Notes: generated by a model not told the origin, from the sequence alone. A stretch of DNA of 64,000 bases from Voacanga thouarsii (GCA_026120185.1 JANUWF010001213.1:2414796-2478795), one strand, 5' to 3'. Positions 32,699-44,848 are shown, counted from the first letter of the stretch. Numbers and translations are program-made.

Positions 32699-33168
32699 AA
32701 AACAGTAGGTAAATACTTTAGCCACAATTTAACTCGATCCCACAAAGAAAATAGGAACAACCTCAATCTTATGGTATTCTCACTTACACCATTAAGTTTA
32801 AGTGTGTCATAAATCTCAAAGAAAGCCACAAAGTAAGCATTGGGGTCCTCATCTAATAATCCATCAAATTAAATCATTTGGATAAAATTTGGCTTAATCT
32901 CAAAGTTGTTTGCGTCCATATGAGGCCTCACGATACTTGAATTTGTTCCCAAAAATATAAGTCTAGTATAATAACCAATTGTCCTACGTCCATTACCATT
33001 AACATTCCCATTACCACCCTAATTGATTTCTATTTTCTTATCTAAGTCACTTGAAAGATCTAAGATTTCCAAAGTTCATTGTTTTTGTGCCCTAATCAGC
33101 CTTCGAAAAGTCCTCTCAATCTCACAATCAAATTCAACCAACTTTTTGCCACAATCCCTTCTATGCAT
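32699..33168 (-). pseudogene. Gypsy A gag, N-terminal piece
   Basis: Starts MHRRDCGKKLVEFDCEIERT at 33168. It continues NNFEIKPNFIQMI, DEDPNAYFVAFFEIYDTLKL and RLFLFSLWDRVKLWLKYLPT, the conserved N-terminal gag of Athila/Tat elements (usual RLFPFSL.D.A..WL). It is cut at the SIRE insertion, and the frame resumes at 19840 as GSIITWEQL. Two stop codons are present (for example before FDGLLDED). Confidence 0.88.
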
Positions 33169-33390
33169 ACACAAGAATTTTGTCCCACAAAATAAAGCAA
33201 TATTCAACTCAATTACAAACATTAGCACTACAACAAGTCAACTTAAAAAAGATAACTATAGTACTACTCCAAATAAAAAAATCACAATAGAAATATGCAC
33301 TAAAAACTCATGAAAAGTAAAATAACAATATATACAAACAAAATGGATTGAATCAATAAAAATCAAGTGTATTTAGAATATTGACAACCG

Positions 33391-33409
33391 ATCCTTGACA
33401 ATAGTGCCA
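33391..33409 (-). other. Gypsy A primer-binding site (tRNA-Asp type)
   Basis: On the minus strand TGGCACTATTGTCAAGGAT. The sequence complementary to the plant tRNA-Asp 3' end is TGGCGCCGTTGCCGGGGAT; all differences are C-to-T or G-to-A. It starts a few bases inside the 5' LTR. Confidence 0.85.
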
Positions 33410-33415
33410 AAAACT

Positions 33416-35027
33416 TATCCGATGTGTGTTCATGCATTGTTCATTCACTATAGATGTATAAAGAGATAAGCCCAAAATCAAGTAAGTTTTAAAAATAAAA
33501 TACTAATTCACTCAAATACACACACAAAATTGGGCAAGTATACTCATCATGTAGTATAGAGTTTAGTTGATAAGTATCGAAGAACCTCGGGAACTGGGTC
33601 AATTATCCCTATTTTCACTTGAATTCTATTGTTCAATCAATCAAAATAAAGATTAAGCTAATTAATTAATAACTGCACAAGAGTACCATACAAAGATATC
33701 AACCCAATTTACAAGTTAGAGTAAAAAAGATCACAAGGCACGATTTGAATATTAGAAGAAGATTAGCTATGTAATTGAAAGAGAATTCCCTAATAATTAC
33801 TCAAATAAGAACATCATTTGGTCAATTGAATTCGAATTCAAGCATTGACAAGACTTCCAAAATAGAGTAAAACCCATTCTTTCTCAAGTAATGAATTTAC
33901 TACCTTGGGATCCAATCCATGGATATCTTTATCTCAAAAATTAAACCTATAAATGCACAATAATCGAGAAAATCACAATAAGCCAAAAAGCTCTAGAACC
34001 CCTATCTTTAGGTGATCCCAAAATTTCGTTCACTATAAAATCCTCAATCCCCCAAATCCTTTCCCAAGTTTATCAAGGGATAGACAAATTTATTGGATTA
34101 ACATTAAAGGGAACCTATCTCATATATCATTTCTTAAGTTCAATACAAAAGAATTACCTAAATCAATTAAATCCAATCAATCAAACCCAAAAGTAATAGA
34201 TTACTCAAAATAAAAATCATTTAACCAAATAATTATCTAATACAAGAGTAAAATAGGGTGCAACTCTTTAATTACAATTCAATTCTAGTCAAATTAACAT
34301 CCACAAAATCAAATCACAAAGGGAAAAAGAAGAAAACTTATGGACAAGATTTTCCCTTTACTTTGTAATTCTCTTTGTCGAGCTCATCTCTCTTCAAATC
34401 CCACCTTGATCTTCCTCTCTTTCCCATTCCTTGTGCTTCCAAGGGGTTTTCTAATAAAATTCGTGGGTGGCCCTTTTTTTGTGTTGGTAATGAGAAGTAT
34501 TTATAGTTTTTCCACTGAAAAATCCTAAATGCACTGAATAAAACACAATCTGTGATGTTGCATAGTATCGTGGAAGTAGATAGGAACATCATTGTGCATG
34601 TCTTGATCATCTAAATTCAACTTAAAATGACATCGTGGTGCTTATTGTTGCCATATGTTGGATTGCTGCACGGCGGCCTGAAGGTCACAGGGCACTACAC
34701 CGTGGAGCTCCGAGGTTCAGCATCTTTTGAATTCTGATAACACATGACATCATGTATGCTGACCCACACAGCGCCGTGAATACCCAAAATATCAATCTCC
34801 GAATTTCAGCTGATGCATGGCAGCATGTATATTATTGTCAACGGTGCCGTTCATCCCCTGTATAGCTCTTTTTTAGTATTTTCTCTTTGAATTTTATTCT
34901 AACTTCAATTCTTTTTATCTACATCAAACAAGAAGAAAACGGGAGAGATAAATAACAATCTATAATGAAAATTAAAGAATTTAAGTTCAAATGCTATGTA
35001 AAATATGCATGAAATAACTAAGTATAA
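33416..35027 (-). repeat. Gypsy A 5' LTR (1612 bp)
   Basis: Aligns with 12947-14507 along its length. It is longer mainly because of an extra ~50 bp near 34560-34620. It ends at AGTATAA, followed by the TTGAA duplication. The same palindrome cluster is present at 34630-34850, more decayed than in the 3' LTR. Confidence 0.92.
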
Positions 35028-35322
35028 TTGAACACTGCCTCAGGGGTGTGGAAGGACGTATTTGACAGGTTTTCACATGATTCCTTCAGATTTGTCTGAT
35101 CTTCTGGAGAAGATTCAATATGGGAAACAAGGTAAAAAAATAATTGCATATTATTTTATTAATTTGAAATTTCTCTCAGATCAAATGTTATTGAACAATG
35201 TACTAGTGAATTTGGATGCTTACAATTTGGTAAAAGGATATAATAATAATAATAATAACAATAATAACAACAACAACGATGATGACGATGACGATGATGA
35301 CAACAACAAAAACAACAACTAA
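35028..35322 (+). pseudogene. Copia gag, piece 3 (right of gypsy A)
   Basis: Across the TTGAA duplication the copia gag resumes. One frame reads GVWKDVFDRFSHD and the next reads SDLSDLLEKIQYGKQG, then NLKFLSDQMLLNN, matching the second half of plant copia gag (usual DRFSQ.N..RI..L...I..L.QG). It ends in an Asn/Asp-rich run encoded by a trinucleotide microsatellite. Together with 9051-9080 and 12706-12946 it restores most of one gag domain, which independently supports the ends called for the hAT element and gypsy A. Confidence 0.82.
35240..35321 (+). repeat. Trinucleotide microsatellite (AAT/AAC)n-(GAT/GAC)n-(AAC)n
   Basis: About 27 trinucleotides in three blocks. In the gag frame they encode runs of Asn, Asp and Asn. 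Confidence 0.9.
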
Positions 35323-36639
35323 AGACTAGTCAGAACTATTACTAGCTATTGGTCTACCCTTATTGTCATACTATCCCTCACCATCACCCTACTACTAAAA
35401 TAACTATCCTTGGTTGTCAGGATACTAAGATTGATACAAAAATATTCCTAAAGTTGAGTATGCACACTTTGCATCCCTCAATCAAATTGCTGTCAAGGCT
35501 TAGACCTCACCTCAGCATTGATATGATTCTTTAATATGATACAAGAATGTTGAGGTCAATTGAGTAATGAAGTTACCGGTACCTCCAACTAAGTTGAACT
35601 TCGAGCTAATTAAGGTTATATACCTTGGTTTTTACTATTTCTACCGCCAACATCCTCCATGATTAATTTCCTCTTGTTACTCAGGAGTTATCTCAGTTTG
35701 GCTCGAGAACACTTGTTGTGAGCTTTCGCTATAAGATTTTTGGAACCTTGCCCATTAATTCACCAAGTGTTAAAGTGCACAACTAATCTTTGAAAATAAC
35801 CATTAATTACCTTGCTTTGGGTTAACCCACCCTATTTTTCTTTTTTCCTTGTATGCTATTGATATTGGTGAATGCTAAAAATATCTCATTATTGAACATG
35901 CATTTTCCTTTAAGTTTCTCTTGTAGAATCAATCAAACACTAAAAATAAATAGATATTCTACTATGTATAAAATAAAATGATTAGTTTTGTAACAACAAT
36001 ACACACAATCTCAATTATTTCAATCCATATTAGTGAAAAGAAAACGATTCATTTTAAACTAATAAGTATAAAATAAAAAGACTAGTCACAAATGATTAAA
36101 TTTGAAACTTGTATTGGTCTTAATATGGAAATTAGGAAATGTAACAAGCAGTACTCAATCCTACCCTCATGCCACTACTTTTCTTTTGATTGTTTTGCAC
36201 ATAACAAACTTTTTCTTTTTTTTATTGGTATTTCACCTAAATCATTCGACACATGTGATATGAATGAACTTGGAGCATCCATTTAGGATAATTTCTACCT
36301 TCTTTGGTATTATGAAGTTTTGTGAGATTTGCTTCTCATTCCGAACTAACTACGCCCTTCGCAATACTATTAAGACTATTAATGGGTTTAGTGTGGCTTG
36401 TACTTAGCCTGCTCAGCCCATTCTAATTCAAGTTGAGCTAAGCTTATGTCTAAATCCTAGGCCCGAACTATATTCGGCCAAGCTCGACCTTGAGTATGCT
36501 CTGCTTGAAAATCCCAATCTAATGTGTGTGTATATATGTGTATGCATGGTTTCTTTTTATGGTTAATTATTAGTTATAATCTTTTAAACAATAGTGTTAA
36601 TGTGCACTTACAAAATTTTTAAAAATTTAACTTGTGATA

Positions 36640-37945
36640 TACGCCATAATTTTGTTTTGAATTAGCTTTGCATAATATATTATTTTAGAACATGCCAGAT
36701 GTTGGTTTGTGCTTGTATGTGTTCATTAACAAGACAAATGGACACTTGAATATTCTTAAACAATCTTAATTTTTCTAACCTTTGAAGCAAGGGGTAAATA
36801 AGTTAATGATATTAATATTCATATATTAAACTTGAACTCATATATTACTGTTGGGCTAAGCTAGTGCTCTACATTTGTGAGCATAGGTAGATTGAGCTCG
36901 AGCCCAATTGATATATTCTGAGATTAGACTCACAAGTTTGAATTAATAGGTTTAAACCCTATCTATATAGGGTTTTGTGAAAATGTCAACTACAATTAAA
37001 TGAACAATTTCTTTACAATTAAAGAAATATATTTTAGATAACAATAGTATATATACTATGCAATTACCAATGAATAATGGAAAAAAAAGAAACAAATAAA
37101 CTATATAATACTTACATGGAACTTTTTCCAAGGCATCTCTTTCAGCTCAACAGGAATATCTTTTAAGTAGGTCAAGTATTCTTGCACCTTTCCTTAAAAA
37201 ATTTCACATTGACCTTTGTTACTCTAGATTGATTTTTGAACTTGTTAGACATAAACTTATGATTATAACATTGATAATAAGGGTAAAAATAGTACATAAT
37301 TAAGTCTGTATTACTAATTTTATTAAACATGAAGAATACTTTGACTTATGTATTTCTAATAATGGAAAGGCAAATCTTCCTATCTTGGTTGCACTCATCT
37401 TTTGACAATAAACTAGCTAGCTTAAGAAAATTTGCCTTACTACATTAGTAGGAATTGTTCGATAACTGGATTTGCTACATAACCAGGGCCTACCATATCA
37501 CTGTAAGATGCACCTAGAGTTTATTAGTATATGTGTGGAACTGGTATGTGCGTGGCGTTATTTGATGATGGAGTTTGAAAAGCCCTATCATTATGTTTTT
37601 AATTAGTTTTATGTAATATATTATTTTGGAACATACTTGATGTTGGTTGATGTATCTATGTGTTCATTAACTAGACAAATAGACATATTAATATTCTTAA
37701 ACGATCTTAGCTTTTCTAACCTTTTGAGCATACCGTAAATGTGTTAATGCATATTAATATTTATAATATAGTGTAACAAATTAATTTTAACAAGTAATTA
37801 ACTTAGCTTGGCCTGAACTCAACCTGAGTTCACGTATTGCTTCTGGGCCAAGTTTAAACCCAAATAATGTATTTTGAGATTGTACTGAGCTTAGTTGGGC
37901 TTATAAGCACGAATTAACAAGTTTAAACATTATCTATAAGTACTA
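36640..37945. repeat. Pair of ~350 bp direct repeats (36640-36985 and 37595-37945)
   Basis: Both copies share AATATATTATTTT.GAACAT, GTGTTCATTAAC, ATTCTTAAAC.ATCTTA and TTTCTAACCTTT, then a GC-richer block (TTGAACTCA...GGGCTAAGC / CTGAACTCA...GGGCCAAG), and end with TTTAAAC.CTATCTATA. Similarity is diverged but collinear. Related GC-richer wording (CCAAGCTCGACCTTGAG) also lies at 36400-36520. I cannot assign a family; two ends of one old element or a segmental duplication are possible. Confidence 0.7.
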
Positions 37946-38169
37946 AACAAAAAAATAATAATAAATAAATACAATGTCAGCAAATACGATAGCTACAAAA
38001 CAAATAAATAATAATTATATACGACACATGAGACACTATCATGTTTGTTTAGATAAATATGATGATTGATTTTTTATTGTCATATTTATTGAGATAAATA
38101 CAACAATTTTACCAAAATGCGTTTATATGTCAACTTAATACAATGTCTTTACGACCATCATATATGTCT

Positions 38170-38300
38170 TCAAATACAACAAAATTCTTCAATAACAATC
38201 CAAGTTGTATCCAATTACCTACAAATTTAGTTATAATATATTTTTTAGTACTTTTAAGAAATCTAACAGTCGAATCATTAATTTGATATGCTTATTATTG
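38170..38300 (-). repeat. Isolated copy of the ~150 bp tandem unit found at 45310-46475
   Basis: On the minus strand CATATCAAATTAATGATTCG, then TGTTAGATTTCTTAAAAGTA, then ATAACTAAATTTG.AGGTAAT and GGATACA. This follows the order of the array units (CACATCAAATTAATGATCC, ATTAGATTTGTTGAAAT, ATGACCAAATTTGAAGGTAAT, CGGATAT). It is in inverse orientation to the array. Confidence 0.65.
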
Positions 38301-39048
38301 TATTTTGATCAGGAAAAAATAATTTATACACAACAAAAATTAAAATGAAATCCTCACAACAAGATTACTTGTATGAAATTAAATAGGTCAAAAGAGAGGG
38401 AAAAATTTTACCTGTACATCGCAACTTTTAAAATTCTTTTCTCCATGAGTGAAACTCTTCCAAAATTTTGTCAAAGCAGTGGGCCGCTAAATTCCAAGTA
38501 TAAGAATTTCTCCAATAGAAATCCACATGAAGAATAGCACTCAAGCTAGGCACCAAAAATCTATGCTAGTTGGTTTCATTTTTGGTGGCTACATGAACTA
38601 ATTTGCGGATAAGAACTAAAGGGAAATCCAGTTTCCATGAAGAAGAAGAGCTACTATGCACCTATCTCTAAAAAAGACAATGTCTTGTTGTTTATAAAGT
38701 AAAACCATTGCCTCTGTTATAACGTGTGTTTCCTTAACCTTTTTGGGAAACAACAATAGAGCCCTTTTCTATTATGGACTAGAGTTTCAAAAATTGCAAT
38801 AAGGCTCTTGAATTATAATAAGTTTATAATTCAACCACAAGGGCTTAGAATTTGTAGTTTTGACCCTAATAAATATAATCAATTTATAATTAGCCCATAA
38901 TATTATTTCTTCTCATAAATTAACCCCATAATATATCATATAATATCTTAAGTATTAGTTTCTCTATTGTGTGTGATCCATTAGGTTTTTTGGTCTATTG
39001 GTAGTAAATATGAACTAATCTTAATAACTATAGAATTAGTAATCTTTG

Positions 39049-40428
39049 TGATATGTAAACTTTGGGTTTATAAAAATTATTAAATTTAAATTCATCCCTT
39101 AGCCAAGGTTTAATTAAAACATTAATCCCAAATTATACATACGAACAAGTATACTCATCGCAAGTATAGTATAAAGAATTAACGAGTATCGATCCTTAAA
39201 ATAACAAGTACACACTAATCACTTTTCATTCGTTGTTTAACTGGCCTAATAAAGTGATAAGATGATAAAAAAAATAAAGAAAAATATATACAACTCAAGG
39301 ATGTAGAAATATATAATTTTGACAAATACTTTTGAGAACATGATAATGAATCATTTAGCAAATATCACAATCAATTATCATATTGGTCTCATAAAGGATT
39401 AAATTAGAACCACTTTGTTTATAATCCATGATTCCCTATCTTCTAATTAATTTAATAGATATATTCTATCTCACCAGTCTTACTTAAAAGATGCATTAAA
39501 ATCAATCATCATATAAATTCCTATATTCTAATCATCATATAAATTCCTATATTCTAATCATCATATAACTTTTGATTACCCAAGTTTTTAATAATTAACC
39601 ATTTTTTCAAGAAAGTTAAGAGATAACAAATATGAAATTAATTCATTGAAGTCATTATCAACCCCTTTTTCAAGTAACTTAATAACAAGAATCAATCAAC
39701 CAACTTTGTAATAAAACAAGTAACCAAATTCAAAGACAAATAATCAATTGATAAAAAAAGTCTAAATTAACTTAAGAAATCATGAATCCAAAAACAATGT
39801 CAAATTACAATAAAAATATTAATTACATCATTATTCTAGAAAAAAAATAAAGGTAAAAGAAAGAACTCATGGACAAGCTCTTATCTTCTCTTTGGAAGCC
39901 TTCTTGAATAATACTCCTTGAATGATGAATCTCTCATTCTTTAAGTGATTGGAAGTTTTGATCCTTAGATTCACTACTTTTCCTTGTATTTTTCTTGTTT
40001 TTATAAGCTCCATTGATACCAAAATTCGTGACTTGAAAAGTTTTGGCCCATTAGAATTCAAAAATACCAAAATCATTTGGAAGATACCAAATTCGTGTAC
40101 AAAATTTGTCACAAAATAGACCGTACCTAGTGCTGGGTCACTTCGACCCACCTGGTGCCAGATGCATTTTGGTCAGCTCCTGGACGTTGCTATGATTTCC
40201 TCTGTTTTTCCAAAACAGACCTGGTGCTTGGTGCAGTAGCTAAACCTGGCACCAGGTACATGCTGGAAATTTCCTCTTTTTGCTTGAAATCTCTCAAATC
40301 CTACACAAATTCATCCAAAACACTTTTTCACAAGCAAAATATCAAATAGTAAGGAATATGCATAGTTATTATTACATTAAACGTATCTCAAATAATTAAG
40401 AAAATAGTGATAAATTTTGCCCCTATCA
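39049..40428 (-). repeat. Solo gypsy LTR (1380 bp) with perfect CTTTG duplication
   Basis: Minus-strand start TGATAGGGGCAAAATTTATC at 40428 and plus-strand left end TGATATGTAAAC at 39049. An exact 5-bp duplication CTTTG lies at 39044-39048 and 40429-40433. Start, end and length resemble the 1387 bp LTRs of element C (TGATAGGGGCTAAATTAG), but the GC-rich block (about 40105-40265, with CTGGTGCCAG-like words) differs, so it is a related subfamily. A 26-bp unit is repeated 2.5 times at 39505-39568. There is no internal region, so it arose by LTR-LTR recombination. Confidence 0.92.
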
Positions 40429-41433
40429 CTTTGATAATTAGAATTAACTTATTAATTTTAAGTAGAATTAATTTATTAAATTTTCAATTAATAAATTCAT
40501 ATTTCTACAGATTATGGGCGGCACCTAGTAATGTATCATGACTACTCAAAAGTCCAGTCCAGAATGTCAAGTAGCTTGATATGAACATTTCAATAGCAAA
40601 ATATCAGTACAATAAACTCCTTTCATCGTTTTATATCTTATCCAATCCAGAGTATGGAATTAGTGTCAACTTCCTCTAAAATGTAAATTATTCTAGCTCG
40701 GATTTAATTAGTACTTGTTCCAAAATCCATTCAACATGTATATCATTAGGAACTATTTTCAATGTATAGCTGCTTTGGCTAAAGATTTCTTGAGTAATGA
40801 TTCCCTACAAGTGATCATGAGATATACTTTCCTAATATTAGGAGTGATGATCATTTATTGATTCTCTCAACTACTTTCGCATGCTTCATGTGTTACCCAG
40901 TATCCTCCCTGTAGGTTATCTCAAAGAGATTCCAAGGATAAGAATGAATGTACAACATTTAGTATACAAAGTATCTTAGAGATCTCAAGTCTAAGGATAT
41001 TTTGCACTTTTACTATAATGAGATTCTATTATTGTCACTAAATAGTTATCCATGTGATTATCTCATAGTTAGGTCATTGAATGTATTTGTTCATGTAACA
41101 AGTATCCACGTATTAACTTTTAATATCATAATACCCATGGATATGTGAACTACTTGATCCAATCAAGAAGTATAATACGTGTTGGTCTTAGCGTATTATT
41201 AATATCCTATCTTATTAATACTATGACCAGGAATTGTTTAAGCACAAGCACTGCATACTGTAATAGGAATTTCACACTATGATCTCTGTCATAATTTTCT
41301 TAACATTGTATATCTATTAGTTTTATACACACACAAATGACACAAAGAAACTAAAAGATAAAGAATGCCTTTATTAAATATTTGTGCAAAATACATTATA
41401 CAAATGGATTGGTTCTAGGGCATAATTCTAACA

Positions 41434-41447
41434 ATCTTCACTTGCAC
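41434..41447 (-). other. Copia D polypurine tract
   Basis: On the minus strand AGTGCAAGTGAAGAT directly before TGTTAGAATTATGCC. It equals the common AGTGCAAGTGGGAGAT of this copia group with two changes. Confidence 0.8.
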
Positions 41448-41449
41448 TA

Positions 41450-43137
41450 AACCCAATCATTCATGTATCGAATACTAAATGACTGAACATGACTATCATA
41501 TTTCTCTTGGGTAGAGCTTTAGTAACCGGATCAACTATATTCTGATTAGTAGGAACAAGTAAGTACATTCTTGGATCATTGATGAGATTATGATTCATTG
41601 GCTTGTACAGTGGCTCCATTGTTGTCACAATATGAGGGTACTAGAACAACAATGTTAGGTACTACTTTTAGTTTTGTTATGGACTTCTTGATCTAAACCG
41701 CCTCTTTAGCTGCTTTAGAAGATGCTATATACTCAGTTTCAATGATAGAATCAACAGTTGTATCATATTGGAACTCTTCTAACTTACTGTCCCACCACCA
41801 AAAATGAACATGTAGCTTGATTGTAACTTATAGTCATACTTATCAGATTGGAAACCGGCATCAACCTACCTTTTAACTTGTAAGTTACCTTCTCTATACA
41901 CCAAGAATATATCATTTGCCCTTCTTAAATACTTAAGGATGTTTTTGATAGCCACCCAATGACCTTTTCTAAGGTCAGATTGGTATTTGCTTGTTAAACT
42001 AAGAACACATGATATATCGGGCCTAGAACATATCATAACATACATGATAAATCCAACTATCGAAGTATATAGAATTCTACTCATATAATCCCTTTCATCA
42101 TGTATCGAGGATATATAGATTTTTAAAGGTTTATTTTATGGGTCATGGGTAAGAATTCCCTTTTGGATTGATCCACGCTAAACCTCTTTAGTACTTTGTC
42201 TATGTATGTAGACTGTGAGAGACCGAACAACCTCTTTGATATATCTCTATAGCTCCTTATTCCTAGAATATAAGTTGCTTCTTCAAGATCTTTCATGGGG
42301 AATTTCTTTGATAACCAAATTTTGACTGATTAAAGAGTAGAGACATTATTTTTTATTAGCAATATGTCATCTACAAATAGTAATAGGAAAATAATTATAC
42401 TCTCACTAACCTTCTTGTAAACGCCAAGTTCATCCATGTTTTGTATAAAATCAAATTCTTTAATTATTTCATCAAAACAGATGTTCAAACTCTTAAAAGC
42501 TTGTTTTAGTCCATAAATGGACCTTTGCAGCTTACATACTTTAGGGTATAAAACCCTCAGATTGTATCATGTACACTTTCTCAGATAAATTTCCAGTAAG
42601 AAAAGTTATTTTCACATCCATTTGTCAAATCTTATAGTTATAATGAGTGACAAGTGTTAGGAGCATTCTAATGGATTTTAACATTGCTCCTAGTGAAAAA
42701 GTTATATCATAGTCAATATATTATTGTCGCCGATAACCTTTTGCAAGTAATTGTGCCTTATAGGTAATAACTTTACCATCCATGTCAGTTTTCTTCTTGA
42801 AAATCCATTTTGCACTCTGAGAGTTTTATCCTTCGGGTGGATCAATCAAAGTCCAAACTTAGTTGTCATACACGGAATATATTTCTGACTTTATGACTTC
42901 AAGTCATTTTTCAGATTCTGAACTCTTTAAAACTTTCTTGTAAGTGATACGTACCTCTTCTTCAATGAGCAATACGTCATTGTGGTAACTAATAAGAAAT
43001 TCATATCTCTCAGAGTCTCAGGTGCTATATATATCCTACTTAAACTTACGAGGTTCTTGTGTAAAAGAATGTTTGTCTATTTTGTCAATATATTCGAAAT
43101 CAACTGGTTGATCATTGTTTGTTTGTTCTATTTCAAC
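41450..43137 (-). pseudogene. Copia D RT and RNase H, broken
   Basis: From the right: DPPEG and SAKWIFKKKTDMDGKVITYK (42840-42750), then QMDVKITFLTGNLSEKVYM near 42620, then VDDILLIKNN near 42380 (second catalytic motif), EATYILGI and LSQSTYIDKVLKRF. The open stretch 42084-41866 reads SRILYTSIVGFIMYVMICSR then GHWVAIKNILKYLRR. RNase H follows in broken form (KSSNMIQLL, then VPTNQNIVDPVTKAL near 41515). Many frameshifts and stops. Confidence 0.85.
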
Positions 43138-43138
43138 T

Positions 43139-43850
43139 CGCTAGAAGAAAATTAATGTTTAGCTACAAAATAGTTTCCTCGCTAAAAGTCCAAATGTCCT
43201 CGTTAAAGCTTCGCTGAAGGCCTTTAGTGACAAAATTTTTTTCCTCACCATTACGTCGCTAAAGCCTCGTCTCCAAAAAGTCTTGGCAACAAAAGTTTTA
43301 GTTTTATCACTAAAGACTACCCTTTAGCGAGGAAAATAGTTTCCTAGCTAAATACCTCAATTTTAGCTAGAAAATATTTTGCCGCTAAAAGTAAGCAATT
43401 TTTGTTGCTAAAAGCATTCATTTTGTCGCTAATGATGCTTTTTCGCAACAAAAAAAATTGTCACTAAAATTTCGTTGCCAAAAATGTAATTTTATTCGAG
43501 AAATTAAAATCCGATGGTAAAAAAATTATTACCTTTCGTGACAAAAAGTTTCCTGACCAATACAAAAAAAAATTCATTGCTAAAAAGGGTCAATGGTGAC
43601 AAAAAATTGCCTCGCCAAAAGTATTTTATTCTTTTTAAAAAATTAAAATTTTGAGGATCGCCAAATTCTATGGACCATCCATACCTGATCACAACTCCAT
43701 TAAGGGGTACACGTGAACCAGCCGCACTTGATCGCAGCCTCCAACAATTACATATTGATTTCCACAAGTGAGTTTTGAACGCACGACCTCAACGTCCTTA
43801 CTTTGTGACTTTGCCACTAAACCAAGCTTCCATGTTGGCCATATCTTTTT
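43139..43850. mobile_element. CACTA-like (En/Spm) terminal and subterminal region, one end only
   Basis: It begins CGCTAGAAGAAAATT, one base from the CACTA end pattern CACTA.AAGAAAATT. It is followed by many copies in both orientations of TCGCTAAA / TTAGCGA-like words with GTGACAAAA / TTTTGTCGC, the usual subterminal repeats of plant CACTA elements. 43690-43850 has the CACGACCTCAACG...TTTGCCACTAA block also common there. I did not find the opposite end or a transposase, so it is a fragment or is interrupted. Confidence 0.65.
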
Positions 43851-43884
43851 TTTTTTATTTAAACTATATTCAATTTTTTAAATT

Positions 43885-44300
43885 TTATTTAAACAAAAAT
43901 ATTATAACAAAATATAATAATTATATTAAATTTACTATAAAACTACATTATTCAATGTAATAAATTATTTTATACACATATATATGTATATATACCATAT
44001 ACGTATACATATATGGTATACATACATATATATATATATATTAACATATATGATATATATATATATATATTTATATTATATATATAAATATATATACATA
44101 TATATAATAAAATATTAATATATATATATATATACACATTAATATATTTTTTAATAAATTAATAGATACATATACATAAATATATATATTAATAATTAAT
44201 ATCTTTTTTTTTAGTTTTCCTTAAAAAATAATATTATAATAAAATATAATAATTATATTGTATTTACTATAAAACTATATTATTCATTGTAATAAAATAT
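43885..44300 (+). repeat. ~80 bp direct repeat at both ends of the first AT tract
   Basis: AATATTATAACAAAATATAA...ACTATAAAACTACATTATTCA at about 43889-43970 recurs at about 44229-44300 with a few changes. The sequence between them is (TA)n. Confidence 0.75.
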
Positions 44301-44816
44301 TATATATATATATAATTTTAAAAGTTCATATGCTCTTACTTGTATCATTGTATTTATTAAATGATTCTATATAAATAATTCGATTAAGAAAAACTATATA
44401 TATATATATATATATGAATATAGATGACACATATATGCACACATATAAATAGTACGCACATTTATATATGTGCGTGTGTGTGTGACAATAAATCACATAT
44501 ATATAAATTAAATATATATATATATATATATATTAGTTTAACATATTAATATATGTACACTATTTTAATATATTAATATATATACACACAAATATATAAT
44601 ATATATATATATATATATACATACGTATAATATATACACATATATATTAAAATACTTTTTAATATGTGATATTAAAATACTTTTTAACATATGTACATAT
44701 TAAAAAACTTTTTAATATATTTATATATATATATTCATATAGAATAATTATAATATATATACATACATAGATATATATTAATACATATATAAAAATATAT
44801 ATATTAATATACTATA

Positions 44817-44848
<32 letters not shown>

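Larger units (their letters stand above)
12947..35027 (-). mobile_element. Gypsy element A: Athila/Tat-like, non-autonomous, holding a nested SIRE element
   Basis: Minus-strand element with LTRs at 12947-14507 (3') and 33416-35027 (5'), flanked by the exact 5-bp duplication TTGAA (12942-12946 and 35028-35032). Removing it rejoins a copia gag. The internal region has a tRNA-Asp primer site, an Athila/Tat-like gag and an extra plant-transposon-protein ORF. I see no protease, RT, RNase H or integrase of its own. The pol genes inside the span belong to the nested SIRE-type copia (19841-32698). Without that insertion the element is about 9.2 kb. Confidence 0.93.
35323..38389. other. Unassigned AT-rich sequence with a direct repeat pair
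   Basis: No domain recognised. 35323-35540 may be the decayed end of the copia gag. At about 37200-37105 the minus strand reads QEYLTYLKDIPVELKEMPWK, followed by CATGTAAGT that could be a splice donor. This is the only exon-like stretch, and its upstream part is in another frame. The repeat pair is listed separately. Confidence 0.4.
38390..43138 (-). mobile_element. Copia element D, truncated, with a solo gypsy LTR in its 3' LTR
   Basis: Minus-strand copia: pol remnant 43137-41450, polypurine tract 41434-41447, and 3' LTR from 41433 leftwards to about 38390. The LTR end is inferred by comparison with the same-family solo LTR at 48998-50703 and is not exact. The 5' part (gag, protease, integrase, 5' LTR) is missing because a CACTA-like end starts at 43139. 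The LTR is interrupted by a solo gypsy LTR at 39049-40428. Confidence 0.82.

Noticed and set aside
37100..37270. Host gene exon on the minus strand
   Set aside because: Only about 20 codons are convincing, the upstream part is in another frame and no partner exons were found; kept only as an observation.
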